Part shown: positions 28,192 through 37,840 of the stretch, piece by piece | Numbering within the stretch: the stretch's first letter is position 1 | Layout of the letters: each line of letters starts with the position of its first letter | From: Methylopila capsulata | Lineage (GTDB): Bacteria > Pseudomonadota > Alphaproteobacteria > Rhizobiales > Methylopilaceae | Direction: 5' to 3' | NCBI RefSeq assembly: GCF_016907975.1 | Contig: NZ_JAFBCY010000003.1 | Location: 806,001-870,000, forward strand | DNA: 64,000 nucleotides | The notes under the pieces: model-generated | Seen by the model: the letters and a program-made list of their open reading frames with translations, nothing else | Told to the model about the DNA's origin: nothing | Database searches by the model: none | Program-made: the position numbers and the translations under genes

Positions 28192-29349
28192 TTATCCTTC
28201 TGCGCCCTCGACCGCCCGGTGCGGATGGATGGGGATGGTGACCCGGGCGGCGAGGCCGGGATCGCCGTCGCGCCGTTCGACCGTGGCGGACAACTGCCGG
28301 CTGAGCAAGTCGACGAGGCTCTGGCCGAAACCGATCTTTTCGTCCTCGAACGCCCCTGCGCCGCCGACGCCGTCGTCCTCCACCTCGATGACGAAGTTCT
28401 GGCCGTCCGGCTTGGCGGCGACCCGTATCCGGCCCGGGCGTCCATCGGGGAAGGCGTGCTTGAGGGCGTTGGTCAAAAGCTCGTTCACGACGAGCGCCAC
28501 CGGCGCGGCGCGGTTGGCCTTGATGACGACGGTCTCGAGGTCGAGGTCGAGCGCAAGGTCGTCGCGCCCGGTCGAGCCGACGAGCTCCGTCGCGATGTCG
28601 CGGATGAAGGCCGCGACGTCGAACACGCCAACGTCGTCGGACTGGTAGAGCTTGCGGTGCACCGTCGCGAGCGCGCTCACGCGGTCGAGCATGGAGCGCA
28701 GCGTGCGCCGGACGTCGGGGTCCGGGATGCGCCGGGTCTGCAGCAGGATCAGCGAGGCGATCAGCTGCAGGTTGTTCTTCACCCGGTGGTCGACCTCGTG
28801 CAGCAGCAGCGTCTTCTGCTCCAGCGCATAGCGCAGGTCGCGGGTGCGCTCCTCCACGAGCTTCTCGGCCATGGCCTTGGCCTGGCTGAGCGCGGTGTTG
28901 GCGTCGCGCAGATCGGACGCGGACTGGATCTTCTGGGTGACGTCGAGCTGCGACGCGAAGAAATGCGTGATCTCGCCCGCCGGGCTGAACACGGGGCTGA
29001 CGTAGAGCGCGTTCCAGAACGGCTCGCCGGTCTTCCGGTAGTTCTTGATCTCGGCCACCACCGCCTCACCGGCGTCGATCGCGTCGCCGATGCGCCGGAC
29101 TTCGCCACGGTCGGTCTCCGGTCCCTGCAGGAACCGACAGTTCCTGCCGATCACCTCGTGGCGGGGATAGCCCGTCAGCTGCAGAAACGCGTCGTTTGCG
29201 AAGACGATGGGGTTGTCCGGCTGCAGCGCGTCGGTGATCACGATCGGCATGCGGGTCGCGCGGATCGCGGCCCCGTAGGGATCGCTCGAATCGTGCTGGT
29301 CCTCGAGGCGCTGCGCCTCCCGCAGCGATGCATTGCGATCGTCGGTCAT
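28192..29349 (-). CDS. LOV-domain blue-light histidine kinase (HisKA_2/HWE type)
   Basis: 385 residues. The PAS domain (~30-140) carries the flavin-binding LOV signature GRNCRFLQG with photoactive Cys71, plus Asn103 (NYRKTGEPFWN, with Asn113) and Gln134 (FASQLDVT), the residues that contact FMN. Then a coiled linker and a HisKA_2 domain with HEVDHRVKNNLQL (phospho-acceptor His188), followed by an HWE/HisKA_2 type ATPase (NELLTNALKHAFP, VEDDGVGG, GFGQSLVDLL). So a photoreceptor kinase with all known LOV residues present. It precedes a single-domain response regulator by five bases. Confidence 0.93.
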   Translation of the reverse strand: MTDDRNASLREAQRLEDQHDSSDPYGAAIRATRMPIVITDALQPDNPIVFANDAFLQLTGYPRHEVIGRNCRFLQGPETDRGEVRRIGDAIDAGEAVVAEIKNYRKTGEPFWNALYVSPVFSPAGEITHFFASQLDVTQKIQSASDLRDANTALSQAKAMAEKLVEERTRDLRYALEQKTLLLHEVDHRVKNNLQLIASLILLQTRRIPDPDVRRTLRSMLDRVSALATVHRKLYQSDDVGVFDVAAFIRDIATELVGSTGRDDLALDLDLETVVIKANRAAPVALVVNELLTNALKHAFPDGRPGRIRVAAKPDGQNFVIEVEDDGVGGAGAFEDEKIGFGQSLVDLLSRQLSATVERRDGDPGLAARVTIPIHPHRAVEGAEG

Positions 29350-29469
29350 GCAAACTCGCGAAGCGTCGGTGCGCTGAACCGGGCGTCCAGCGGATCGAAA
29401 TCGGAAGCGCGACGGGAGCGCCGCGGGGAGAAGACGTCCGGAAACGCTTAACCCATACGATTGGTTCGC

Positions 29470-31188
29470 CTATTTGGATGGCGACCCGTCGTCCGAGCCG
29501 TCGGCCGGCGGCTCCAGAGCGGGCCGCGCAAGCAGGTCGCCCTGCAGATAGGTGGCGCCCCAGGCGGTCAGCAGCTCCGCCACCTCCTCGGTTTCGACCT
29601 GCTCCGCGACGGTCTCCAGCCCAAGCTCCCGGGCGAGCGCCAGCAGGGCGCGGACGAAGGCGGCGCTGTCCGCCGAGGTCCCGAGATCCCGCACGAAGGA
29701 CCCGTCGATCTTGACGAGATCGACGCCCAGCTCGCGCAACGCCTTGAACGAGGTGTGCCCGGTGCCGAAGTCGTCGATCGCGACGCGGACGCCGAACGCC
29801 CGGAGCTGCGCGACGAAGCGCCCCGTGACGGCGAGGTCGGCGATGGCGGCCGTCTCGGTGATCTCGACCATCAGCCGCGACGCGAGGTCCGGGCGCAGGG
29901 TGAACCACGAGGTCAGCGCCGCCAGCCAGCTCTCGTCGTTGGTGGTCGAGGCCGAGATGTTCACCGCGAGGTGGATCTGCGGCTTTTCGGCGAGCCGCCG
30001 GACCGCGAGGTCCAGCACCCGGTGATCGAGCATGTGCACGATCTTCAGCTCTTCCGCCGCCTGCACGTAGGCGCCGCCGGAGACGACCTCGCCGGTCTCG
30101 GTGGTGATCCGCAGCAGCGCCTCGCTCCACACCGGGTCGCGCGCGCCCGCGCGGAACACCGGCTGGTAGGCCAGCGCCACCCGGCGGCTGCTCATCGCGG
30201 CGACCAGCTCGTCGGCGAGGCGCAGATCGGCCCGGCGCCGCGCTTCCCGCTCGGGATCCGGCGCGTAGATCTGGAATCCGGTCGCGGACCCGCTCGCGCG
30301 GGCGAGCGCCGTGCGTGCGCGGGCGATGAACTCGGCGCCGTCCCGGGCGTGACGCGGCGCGACCACCCCGCCGATCGCGACGCGCACGGCGATGGCGCCC
30401 GCGCTGGAATCGATCGGCTCGTCGTGCACCGCCGCGATCAGCCGTCGTCCCACGACCTGCAGGTCCGCGGCGTCGCACTCCTGCAGCACGAGGCCGAAGG
30501 TCGAAGTGGAGAACCGGCCCAGGCTGTCGCCGCCGCGCATGGCGCCCCGAAGCCGGCGGGCGACGGCGACCAGCACGCGGTCGCCCACGTCGAAGCCATA
30601 AGCGTCGTTGACGCCGCCGAGGTTCACCACGGAGACCAGGACGAAGGAGGTCGAGGTCTGCATCCGCGCGCCCGCCGCAAGGGCGCTGGCGGCGATCTCC
30701 ATGAGACGCGGCCGCGCGAGCAGACCTGTGAGCGGGTCGAAGCGGGCGAGCGAGGCGGCCTGCTCGGCGCGCTCGTGATGGGCGCCGAGACGGCGGATGA
30801 CGCCGACGACTTCCGCCGGCCGGCCGTCGGCTCCCGCGCGCCAGCGGCCCCGGTCCTGGATCCAGAGGCGCTGCGCGCGCCCGCCGCGGAGCAGCGGATA
30901 GTCCACCTCGAACGGCACGCCCTGGCCGCTGTCCGTGGTCGCGGAGCCGAACACGGCCTCGCGACGGGTGGTCAGCGCCTCGGGATCGAACAGGGATGAG
31001 AAGGCGGTCTCGCTGTCGAGGAGCGTCGCGGCCGGGAGTTCGAGCAGACCGTGCGGATCGCCGATCCACTGCAGCCGGTCGGATTGCACGTCCCACACAT
31101 AGACGGCCTCGCCCACGGCCACGAGAATGTCGTCGACCGCGAGGCGGCCAAAGCTGGTCGCGCCTCCCGCGCCGATGTGCGTCGTCAT
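29470..31188 (-). CDS. GGDEF/EAL protein: degenerate cyclase, apparently intact phosphodiesterase
   Basis: 572 residues: N-terminal PAS-like region (~15-130), GGDEF domain (~145-310), EAL domain (~325-555). The GGDEF signature is replaced by STSTF (residues 227-231), so cyclase activity is unlikely. The EAL domain retains Glu356 (SEALLR), Asn410 (AVNIS), Glu446 (ITETA), Asp472-Asp473 (DDFGTG), Lys493 (KIDGSF) and Glu529 (AEQVE), consistent with active c-di-GMP hydrolysis. No membrane segment. A consensus CtrA site lies ~100 bases upstream. Downstream of it is the LOV kinase gene, 121 bases away. Confidence 0.9.
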   Translation of the reverse strand: MTTHIGAGGATSFGRLAVDDILVAVGEAVYVWDVQSDRLQWIGDPHGLLELPAATLLDSETAFSSLFDPEALTTRREAVFGSATTDSGQGVPFEVDYPLLRGGRAQRLWIQDRGRWRAGADGRPAEVVGVIRRLGAHHERAEQAASLARFDPLTGLLARPRLMEIAASALAAGARMQTSTSFVLVSVVNLGGVNDAYGFDVGDRVLVAVARRLRGAMRGGDSLGRFSTSTFGLVLQECDAADLQVVGRRLIAAVHDEPIDSSAGAIAVRVAIGGVVAPRHARDGAEFIARARTALARASGSATGFQIYAPDPEREARRRADLRLADELVAAMSSRRVALAYQPVFRAGARDPVWSEALLRITTETGEVVSGGAYVQAAEELKIVHMLDHRVLDLAVRRLAEKPQIHLAVNISASTTNDESWLAALTSWFTLRPDLASRLMVEITETAAIADLAVTGRFVAQLRAFGVRVAIDDFGTGHTSFKALRELGVDLVKIDGSFVRDLGTSADSAAFVRALLALARELGLETVAEQVETEEVAELLTAWGATYLQGDLLARPALEPPADGSDDGSPSK

Positions 31189-31283
31189 GGTCGCCCCCGG
31201 GCGCAGGAACTGGAATCGCCGGCTTGGAATTTACCAGCTTCGCTCTTAACTTATCCGTCGCCGATTGCCGACGGCGCCTGTGG

Positions 31284-31298
31284 TTAACATTAAGTTAA
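31284..31298 (-). promoter_or_regulatory. CtrA binding site upstream of the GGDEF/EAL gene
   Basis: On the minus strand the sequence reads TTAA-CTTAATG-TTAAC: exactly the CtrA full-site consensus TTAA-N7-TTAAC (from memory of alphaproteobacterial CtrA). It lies in the 218-base gap between the GGDEF/EAL start (31188) and the divergent small gene at 31407, about 95-110 bases from the former. In a genome this GC-rich a chance match is unlikely. Confidence 0.72.
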
Positions 31299-31406
31299 AT
31301 TTTAGGTTGCGGAGCGCAAAAAACGATGGGCTCCATGCTTTGAGGCATGGTCGGGCGTTGGCTTGAGGGAGCGAACGCGCCATTTCGGCGCAGGGAGGCG
31401 ACGCGG

Positions 31407-31760
31407 ATGCTGATGATCGCCGGACCAGGCCGAGCCGACCGGGCCGCCCGCGTCGCGCGAAAGCGCGGGGTCGATCCGGTCTCGCCTTCGCCGCGCGTCG
31501 AGCCGGCGGCCGACGCCGCGCCCCCGACCGACCGCCCCGACGCGGACCTCGCCGCCCAGGCCGCCGCGGACCGGGAACGGGCGGGACCGGCGCCGCTCGG
31601 CCGGCCCTTCGCGCCGCTGGTCGCCCAGCTCATCGCCGGCGTCCTCGGCCTGCCGCAGACCCGCGCCCGCCGCCGGGCCGAGCCGTCCCACGCGACGCGG
31701 GCCTATGGCCGGCGGCCTGCCGAGACGCCGAGCGGCGCGCTTTACGAAGCGACGGCCTGA
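31407..31760 (+). CDS. Hypothetical protein, Ala/Arg/Pro rich
   Basis: 117 residues from ATG 31407 with GGGAGG seven bases upstream; an ATG 60 bases upstream is less supported. Starts MLMIAGPGRADRAARVARKRG, then a disordered Pro/Asp-rich stretch, then a short hydrophobic helix (APLVAQLIAGVLGLPQTRARRR) and a basic tail. Resembles short Hyphomicrobiales proteins of unknown function; no signal peptide. Nothing can be said about its job. Confidence 0.5.
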   Translation: MLMIAGPGRADRAARVARKRGVDPVSPSPRVEPAADAAPPTDRPDADLAAQAAADRERAGPAPLGRPFAPLVAQLIAGVLGLPQTRARRRAEPSHATRAYGRRPAETPSGALYEATA

Positions 31761-31838
31761 GGCGCGGCGTTTCGCTGGGGACGGAGCCGCCTCCAGCGCA
31801 TTTGCAACTCGTTCAAGACTTCACCTATATGACGTGCC

Positions 31839-31967
31839 ATGAGCAGGCACGGATCCAGCATCGCCGCGCGTTCGACCGAGACCTTCGCGGGCCTCGCCGA
31901 CCACGTGCGGCTGCCGTCGCGGTTCCACGCGCGCCTGTCGGCGATCAGCACGCGACTCCGCGGCTGA
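31839..31967 (+). CDS. Possible small ORF upstream of leuC
   Basis: A 42-codon ORF (MSRHGSSIAARSTETFAGLA ...), ending 71 bases before leuC. No Shine-Dalgarno is obvious (CCTATATGACGTGCC precedes it) and there is no run of Leu codons, so a leucine attenuator peptide is not supported. Basic, hydrophilic composition and compact position suggest it could be translated, but coding is unproven. Confidence 0.3.
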   Translation: MSRHGSSIAARSTETFAGLADHVRLPSRFHARLSAISTRLRG

Positions 31968-32038
31968 CCCCGACTCCGGCGCGCCCGACGGCGCGACGCC
32001 ACCTCCGTTCCGCATTCCAGAAGGCTTAGAGGCGCACC

Positions 32039-33448
32039 ATGTCCGCCGCTCCCAAGACCCTGTACGACAAGATCTTCGACGACCACGTCGTCGACCGCCA
32101 GCCCGACGGCTCCGTGCTGCTCTACATCGACCGCCACCTCGTCCACGAGGTGACGAGCCCGCAGGCCTTCGAGGGGCTGCGCATGACGGGCCGCAAGGTG
32201 CGCGCGCCGGAGAAGACGCTCGCCGTCGTCGACCACAACGTGCCGACCACCAGCCGGCTGCTGCCGAACCCCGATCCGGAAAGCGTCGCCCAGATCGCGG
32301 CGCTGGCCGAGAACACGCGCGAGTTCGGCATCGAGTACTATGACGAGTTCGACAAGCGGCAGGGTGTCGTCCACATCGTGGGCCCCGAGCAGGGCTTCAC
32401 CCTGCCCGGCACGACCATCGTCTGCGGCGACAGCCACACCTCGACGCACGGCGCCTTCGGGGCGCTGGCGCACGGCATCGGCACCTCCGAGGTCGAGCAC
32501 GTGCTGGCGACCCAGACGCTGATCCAGACCAAAGCCAAGAACATGCGCATCACGGTCGACGGCAAGCTGCCGGAGGGCGTGGGCGCCAAGGACGTGATCC
32601 TCGCGATCATCGGCGAGATCGGCACCGCGGGCGGCACCGGCTACGTGATGGAGTACGCCGGCGAGGCGATCCGCGCGCTGTCGATGGAAGGCCGGATGAC
32701 GGTCTGCAACATGTCGATCGAGGGCGGCGCCCGCGCCGGCATGATCGCGCCGGACGAGACCACCTACGCCTATGTCCAGGGCCGCAAGCGCGCACCCAAG
32801 GGCGAGGCCTGGGACGCCGCGCGCCGCTACTGGGAGACGCTCGTCTCCGACGAGGGCGCGCATTTCGACCGCGAGATCCGGCTCGACGGCGCCAACCTGC
32901 CGCCGATCGTGTCCTGGGGCACGAGCCCGCAGGACGTGGTGTCGATCACCGGCGTCGTGCCCGATCCGGACGCCGCGTCCGACGAGGGCAAGCGGGCCGC
33001 GATCAAGCGGGCGCTCGCCTACATGGGCCTGACCGCCGGCTCCAAGATCACCGACATCGCGCTCGACCGCGTGTTCATCGGCTCCTGCACCAACGGCCGG
33101 ATCGAAGACCTGCGGCAGGCCGCCAAGATGGTCGCCGGCAAGACCGTCAACGCCAACGTCGCCGCCATGGTGGTTCCGGGCTCCGGCCTGGTGAAGGAGC
33201 AGGCCGAGGCCGAGGGCCTCGACAAGATCTTCACCTCCGCCGGCTTCGAATGGCGCGAGCCGGGCTGCTCCATGTGCCTCGCGATGAACCCCGACAAGCT
33301 GCGGCCGGAGGAGCGCTGCGCCTCCACCTCGAACCGCAACTTCGAGGGCCGTCAGGGCTTCAAGGGCCGCACCCATCTGGTGTCGCCCGCGATGGCGGCG
33401 GCGGCGGCGATCGCCGGCCGCTTCGTCGACATCCGCGACTGGCGCTGA
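32039..33448 (+). CDS. leuC: 3-isopropylmalate dehydratase large subunit
   Basis: 469 residues, aconitase family. Isomerises 2- to 3-isopropylmalate with a small subunit (LeuD) not in this window. The 4Fe-4S cluster cysteines are in [11 protein letters not shown] (Cys) and [12 protein letters not shown] (two Cys); other family segments: [63 protein letters not shown] and [16 protein letters not shown]. Start ATG 32039 is preceded by AGGCGC. Stands alone on the + strand. Confidence 0.97.
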   Translation: MSAAPKTLYDKIFDDHVVDRQPDGSVLLYIDRHLVHEVTSPQAFEGLRMTGRKVRAPEKTLAVVDHNVPTTSRLLPNPDPESVAQIAALAENTREFGIEYYDEFDKRQGVVHIVGPEQGFTLPGTTIVCGDSHTSTHGAFGALAHGIGTSEVEHVLATQTLIQTKAKNMRITVDGKLPEGVGAKDVILAIIGEIGTAGGTGYVMEYAGEAIRALSMEGRMTVCNMSIEGGARAGMIAPDETTYAYVQGRKRAPKGEAWDAARRYWETLVSDEGAHFDREIRLDGANLPPIVSWGTSPQDVVSITGVVPDPDAASDEGKRAAIKRALAYMGLTAGSKITDIALDRVFIGSCTNGRIEDLRQAAKMVAGKTVNANVAAMVVPGSGLVKEQAEAEGLDKIFTSAGFEWREPGCSMCLAMNPDKLRPEERCASTSNRNFEGRQGFKGRTHLVSPAMAAAAAIAGRFVDIRDWR

Positions 33449-33485
33449 GCGAGCTCCAGGCACGATCGGGGCGTCCGCCAAGCAA

Positions 33486-33581
33486 CGTCGTTCCGGGCGA
33501 AGTCCCGGAACCCATACCCATGCCGGTCCAGATATTTCTGCGCCGTTCGGGGTGATGGGCCCCGGCACTTCGGCCGGGGCG
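33486..33581. repeat. Palindromic intergenic repeat, type D
   Basis: Two hairpins: GTTCCGGG-CGAAGT-CCCGGAAC on the left and GCCCCGG-CACTTCGG-CCGGGGC on the right, joined by an AT-richer stretch with GGAACCCATACCCATGCCGG. It occupies most of the leuC-GNAT gap. Not seen elsewhere in the window, but of the same style as the other intergenic palindromes. Confidence 0.65.
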
Positions 33582-33647
33582 ACTGCAGAGCGCGGAACTT
33601 CGGTCGCGCCGCCCCACGCGAACGGCTCTCATCACCGGAGCGCATCT

Positions 33648-34106
33648 GTGAGTCTTCGCATCCTCCCGCGCCTCGGCGTCGACGACGTGGCCCGGCTCGC
33701 GCCGCTGCTCGCGGCCTACTCCGCCGCGTTGCTGCACGAGGAGCCGGGGGCGCCGGACGAGGCCTACGCCCGCGCCCTGATCGACGACCATGTGGCGGAG
33801 ATCGCCGGCGCCGAGCTCGACGGCCGTCTGGTGGGCTTCGCGGTGTACTACGACCTTCCCGAAGCCATCTCCCGCCGCCGCGCCGGCCAGCTCGACGACC
33901 TCTACGTCGATCCCGCCTGCCGGGGCCGCGGCGTGGCGCAGGCGCTGCTGGAGCGGCTCGTCGCCCATGGCGAGACGCTCGGCTGGGTGCACCTGCGCTG
34001 GATGGTCCCCGAGGGCAACCCCGCCGCCGCGCTCTACGACCGCCTCGCGGAGCGCGCGCCCTGGCGCAACTACGTCATCCGGATCGACCGCTCCGTGCAC
34101 TGGTGA
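33648..34106 (+). CDS. GNAT-family N-acetyltransferase
   Basis: 152 residues from GTG 33648, with GGAG seven bases upstream; no ATG fits. Acetyl-CoA-binding signature LDDLYVDPACRGRGVAQALLERLVAHG (residues ~80-105) and LRWMVPEGNPAAALYDRLAERA near the end, typical of short GNATs. The N-terminal half ILPRLGVDDVARLAPLLAAY recalls amine acetyltransferases acting on polyamines or amino acids; substrate unknown. Confidence 0.85.
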   Translation: MSLRILPRLGVDDVARLAPLLAAYSAALLHEEPGAPDEAYARALIDDHVAEIAGAELDGRLVGFAVYYDLPEAISRRRAGQLDDLYVDPACRGRGVAQALLERLVAHGETLGWVHLRWMVPEGNPAAALYDRLAERAPWRNYVIRIDRSVHW

Positions 34107-34205
34107 GCGGGCTGGGGTTGCGGCGCTCGAGATCGACCACCCGTCGGCGGTCCCGGCGACGGGGCGCCCCTCATGGAAACCGGGAGGCGCGGAAACCGGG
34201 AGGCG

Positions 34206-35837
<1,632 letters not shown>

Positions 35838-36037
35838 ATCGTCCTCCTACACGCCTGCCCCCGCGCGCCGCATCTCCTGCGCGCCCGCTGGAGAGACCAG
35901 CGAAAATCGGCGCGAACGTGACGGCGGCGGCTGTTTTGTCGCACAGGCCGCGCTCCGGCCCGCGCGACCGCGACTTTCCTGCGACGATATCACGCCTTGC
36001 GCCAGGAGAAGCAGACGATTCGGCGCCGCGACAAGGG

Positions 36038-36286
36038 TCAGGCGGGCGTCGGACCGCGGAAGTAGGGCTCGACCTCGCCCTTGAGCTTCAGCGTCATCGG
36101 CTTGCCGAAACGGTCGCGCGCGAGGCCGGCGGCGACGCGGATCCATCCTTCGCTCACCGAGTATTCCTCGACGTTGGTCTTCTCGACGCCCTTGAAGCGG
36201 ATGCCGACGCCGCGCTCGAGCGCCTCGGCGTCGTAGAACGGGCTGTCGGGATCGGTCGAGAGGCGGGCGGGCGGCGTGTCGTCCAT
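36038..36286 (-). CDS. DUF3297 protein
   Basis: 82 residues from ATG 36284-36286. Pattern DSPFYDAEALERGVGIRFKG ... EEYSVSEGWIRVAAGLARDRFGKPMTLKLKGEVEPYF is the DUF3297 family, short cytosolic proteins of unknown role, found in many Proteobacteria. Divergent from the PHB depolymerase-type gene with 270 bases between, including a long palindrome. Confidence 0.85.
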   Translation of the reverse strand: MDDTPPARLSTDPDSPFYDAEALERGVGIRFKGVEKTNVEEYSVSEGWIRVAAGLARDRFGKPMTLKLKGEVEPYFRGPTPA

Positions 36287-36453
36287 CGAAGGCGCTCCGG
36301 AGAGGTTGCGAGAAGCGGCGGACCATAGGCGCAGCGTTCCGCCCGGCCAAGCCTCTCTGGTTCTCCGCCCGCCCATAGCGCCTCGGCGGCGGGCGCCGAC
36401 GCACGGCGACCTTGCGCCGGCCGCGCCGCAGGCTCGCCTCATTCTCGGACGAT

Positions 36454-36484
36454 CAATTCAATGTTGCGTCGCAGCATTGAATTG
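36454..36484. promoter_or_regulatory. Palindrome upstream of the PHB depolymerase-type gene (PhaR-like site?)
   Basis: A 31-base near-perfect palindrome: arm CAATTCAATGTTGC (36454-36467), spacer GTC, arm GCAGCATTGAATTG (36471-36484), one mismatch in 14 pairs. Its core TTGC-GTC-GCAG resembles the CTGC-N3-GCAG type target of the PHB regulator PhaR (from memory). It is AT-rich against a GC-rich background and lies 73 bases before the PHB depolymerase-type start. Role inferred. Confidence 0.55.
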
Positions 36485-36556
36485 TGCCCTGCGGCGCCCA
36501 CCTGATCTCAGCGACGGCGACGTCCCCGATCGTTGCGCCAAAAGACTGGATGCGCC

Positions 36557-37771
36557 ATGGCCCGCTTCGGCGATCTCGCCTCGGAACTGAACCCATTCCT
36601 GAAGATGTGGTCGCTCGACGGCGGCGGCGCGTCCGCGGCCGGCAGCGCGCCCGCCGACGCGCGGCTCGCGACGGTCGCCGAGTTCGGCGGCAATCCCGGC
36701 GACCTCGTCATGAGGACCTACACGCCCGCGGGCCTCGCGCGCGGATCGGCTCTGGTCGTGGTGCTGCACGGCTGCACCCAGACCGCGGCGAGCTTCGAGC
36801 AGAGCGCGGCCTGGACCGCGCTCGCGGACGAGCACGGGTTCGCGGTGCTCTATCCCGAGCAGCATGCGGGCAACAACCCGAAGCGCTGCTTCAACTGGTT
36901 CAACCCCGAGGACGTCGCCCGCGGCGCCGGCGAGGCGGCCTCCATCCGCGCCATGGTCGGGACCATGGTCGCCAAGCATGGTCTCGACCGCCGCCGGGTG
37001 TTCGTGACCGGACTGTCGGCCGGCGGCGCGATGACCTCCGCGCTGCTTGCGGCCTATCCCGACGTCTTCGCGGGCGGCGCGATCATGGCCGGACTGCCGT
37101 GCGGGGCGGCGTCGTCCGTGCCGCAGGCCTTCGAGAGCATGTACAAGGGCGCCTCCCGACCGGCCCGCGAATGGGGCGACGCCGTCCGGGACGCCTCGGA
37201 CCATGGCGGGCCCTGGCCGAAGGTCAGCGTCTGGCACGGCGGCGCGGACTCGACCGTCGTTCCCTCCAACGGCGACGAGATCGTCAAGCAGTGGCTCGAC
37301 GTCCACGGGCTTCATGGCGCGAAGCCGACCGTCGAGCGCAAGGGCGGGCGCACCCGCCGGGTCTGGACCGGCCCGGACGGCGAAGCCGTCGTCGAACAGC
37401 ACGTCGTCGCCGGCATGAACCACGGCGTCGCGCTCGACGCCCGGCGCGGCGAGACGCCGGGCCCGTTCATGCTGGACGTCGGCGTGTCGGCCAACCGCGA
37501 CGTGCTCGCGTTCTGGGGCCTCGCCCCGGCGAAGGCCGCGGCCAAGGCCGCCGAGAAGGACGCTGGGAAGCCCGCCGCCGCGAACGCGTCCGCCGCCGCC
37601 GAGCCGCTTCGCCCCGCGTCGGCGCGCCGGCCCGCCGCCGCGACGCCGACGGCCAAGCCGTCCCGCAGCGGCTTCGCCGGCCGCATGGAGCCCGAGCCCC
37701 GGCGGAGCGGCCGCATCGACGTGCAGGGCGTCATCGCCAAGGCGCTGAAGGCCGCCGGCCTGATGAAGTGA
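36557..37771 (+). CDS. PHB depolymerase-type esterase (PHB_depo_PHB family)
   Basis: 404 residues from ATG 36557. Alpha/beta hydrolase fold: LHGCTQTAASFEQSA (oxyanion region), TGLSAGGAMTSALL with nucleophile Ser154 in GLSAG, VSVWHGGADSTVVPSNGDE (catalytic Asp) and GMNHGVALD (catalytic His). The C-terminal ~90 residues are Ala/Lys-rich and disordered. No signal peptide, so it could act on intracellular polyhydroxybutyrate granules or oligomers, but family members also hydrolyse other esters. A palindrome sits in the promoter region. Confidence 0.87.
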   Translation: MARFGDLASELNPFLKMWSLDGGGASAAGSAPADARLATVAEFGGNPGDLVMRTYTPAGLARGSALVVVLHGCTQTAASFEQSAAWTALADEHGFAVLYPEQHAGNNPKRCFNWFNPEDVARGAGEAASIRAMVGTMVAKHGLDRRRVFVTGLSAGGAMTSALLAAYPDVFAGGAIMAGLPCGAASSVPQAFESMYKGASRPAREWGDAVRDASDHGGPWPKVSVWHGGADSTVVPSNGDEIVKQWLDVHGLHGAKPTVERKGGRTRRVWTGPDGEAVVEQHVVAGMNHGVALDARRGETPGPFMLDVGVSANRDVLAFWGLAPAKAAAKAAEKDAGKPAAANASAAAEPLRPASARRPAAATPTAKPSRSGFAGRMEPEPRRSGRIDVQGVIAKALKAAGLMK

Positions 37772-37840
37772 CGCCGCCGGAACGCCTCGTCGCCGCCCCG
37801 CGTTGACTATGGGGCGACGACGACGGCCGCGGGCGGGCGA

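Noticed and set aside
29066-31096. 676-codon minus-strand frame over the GGDEF/EAL gene
   Set aside because: Out-of-frame, Arg/Ala-rich. The 572-residue frame carries the domains.
31839-31967. Leucine attenuator peptide before leuC
   Set aside because: The ORF has no run of Leu codons and there is no clear terminator/antiterminator fold.
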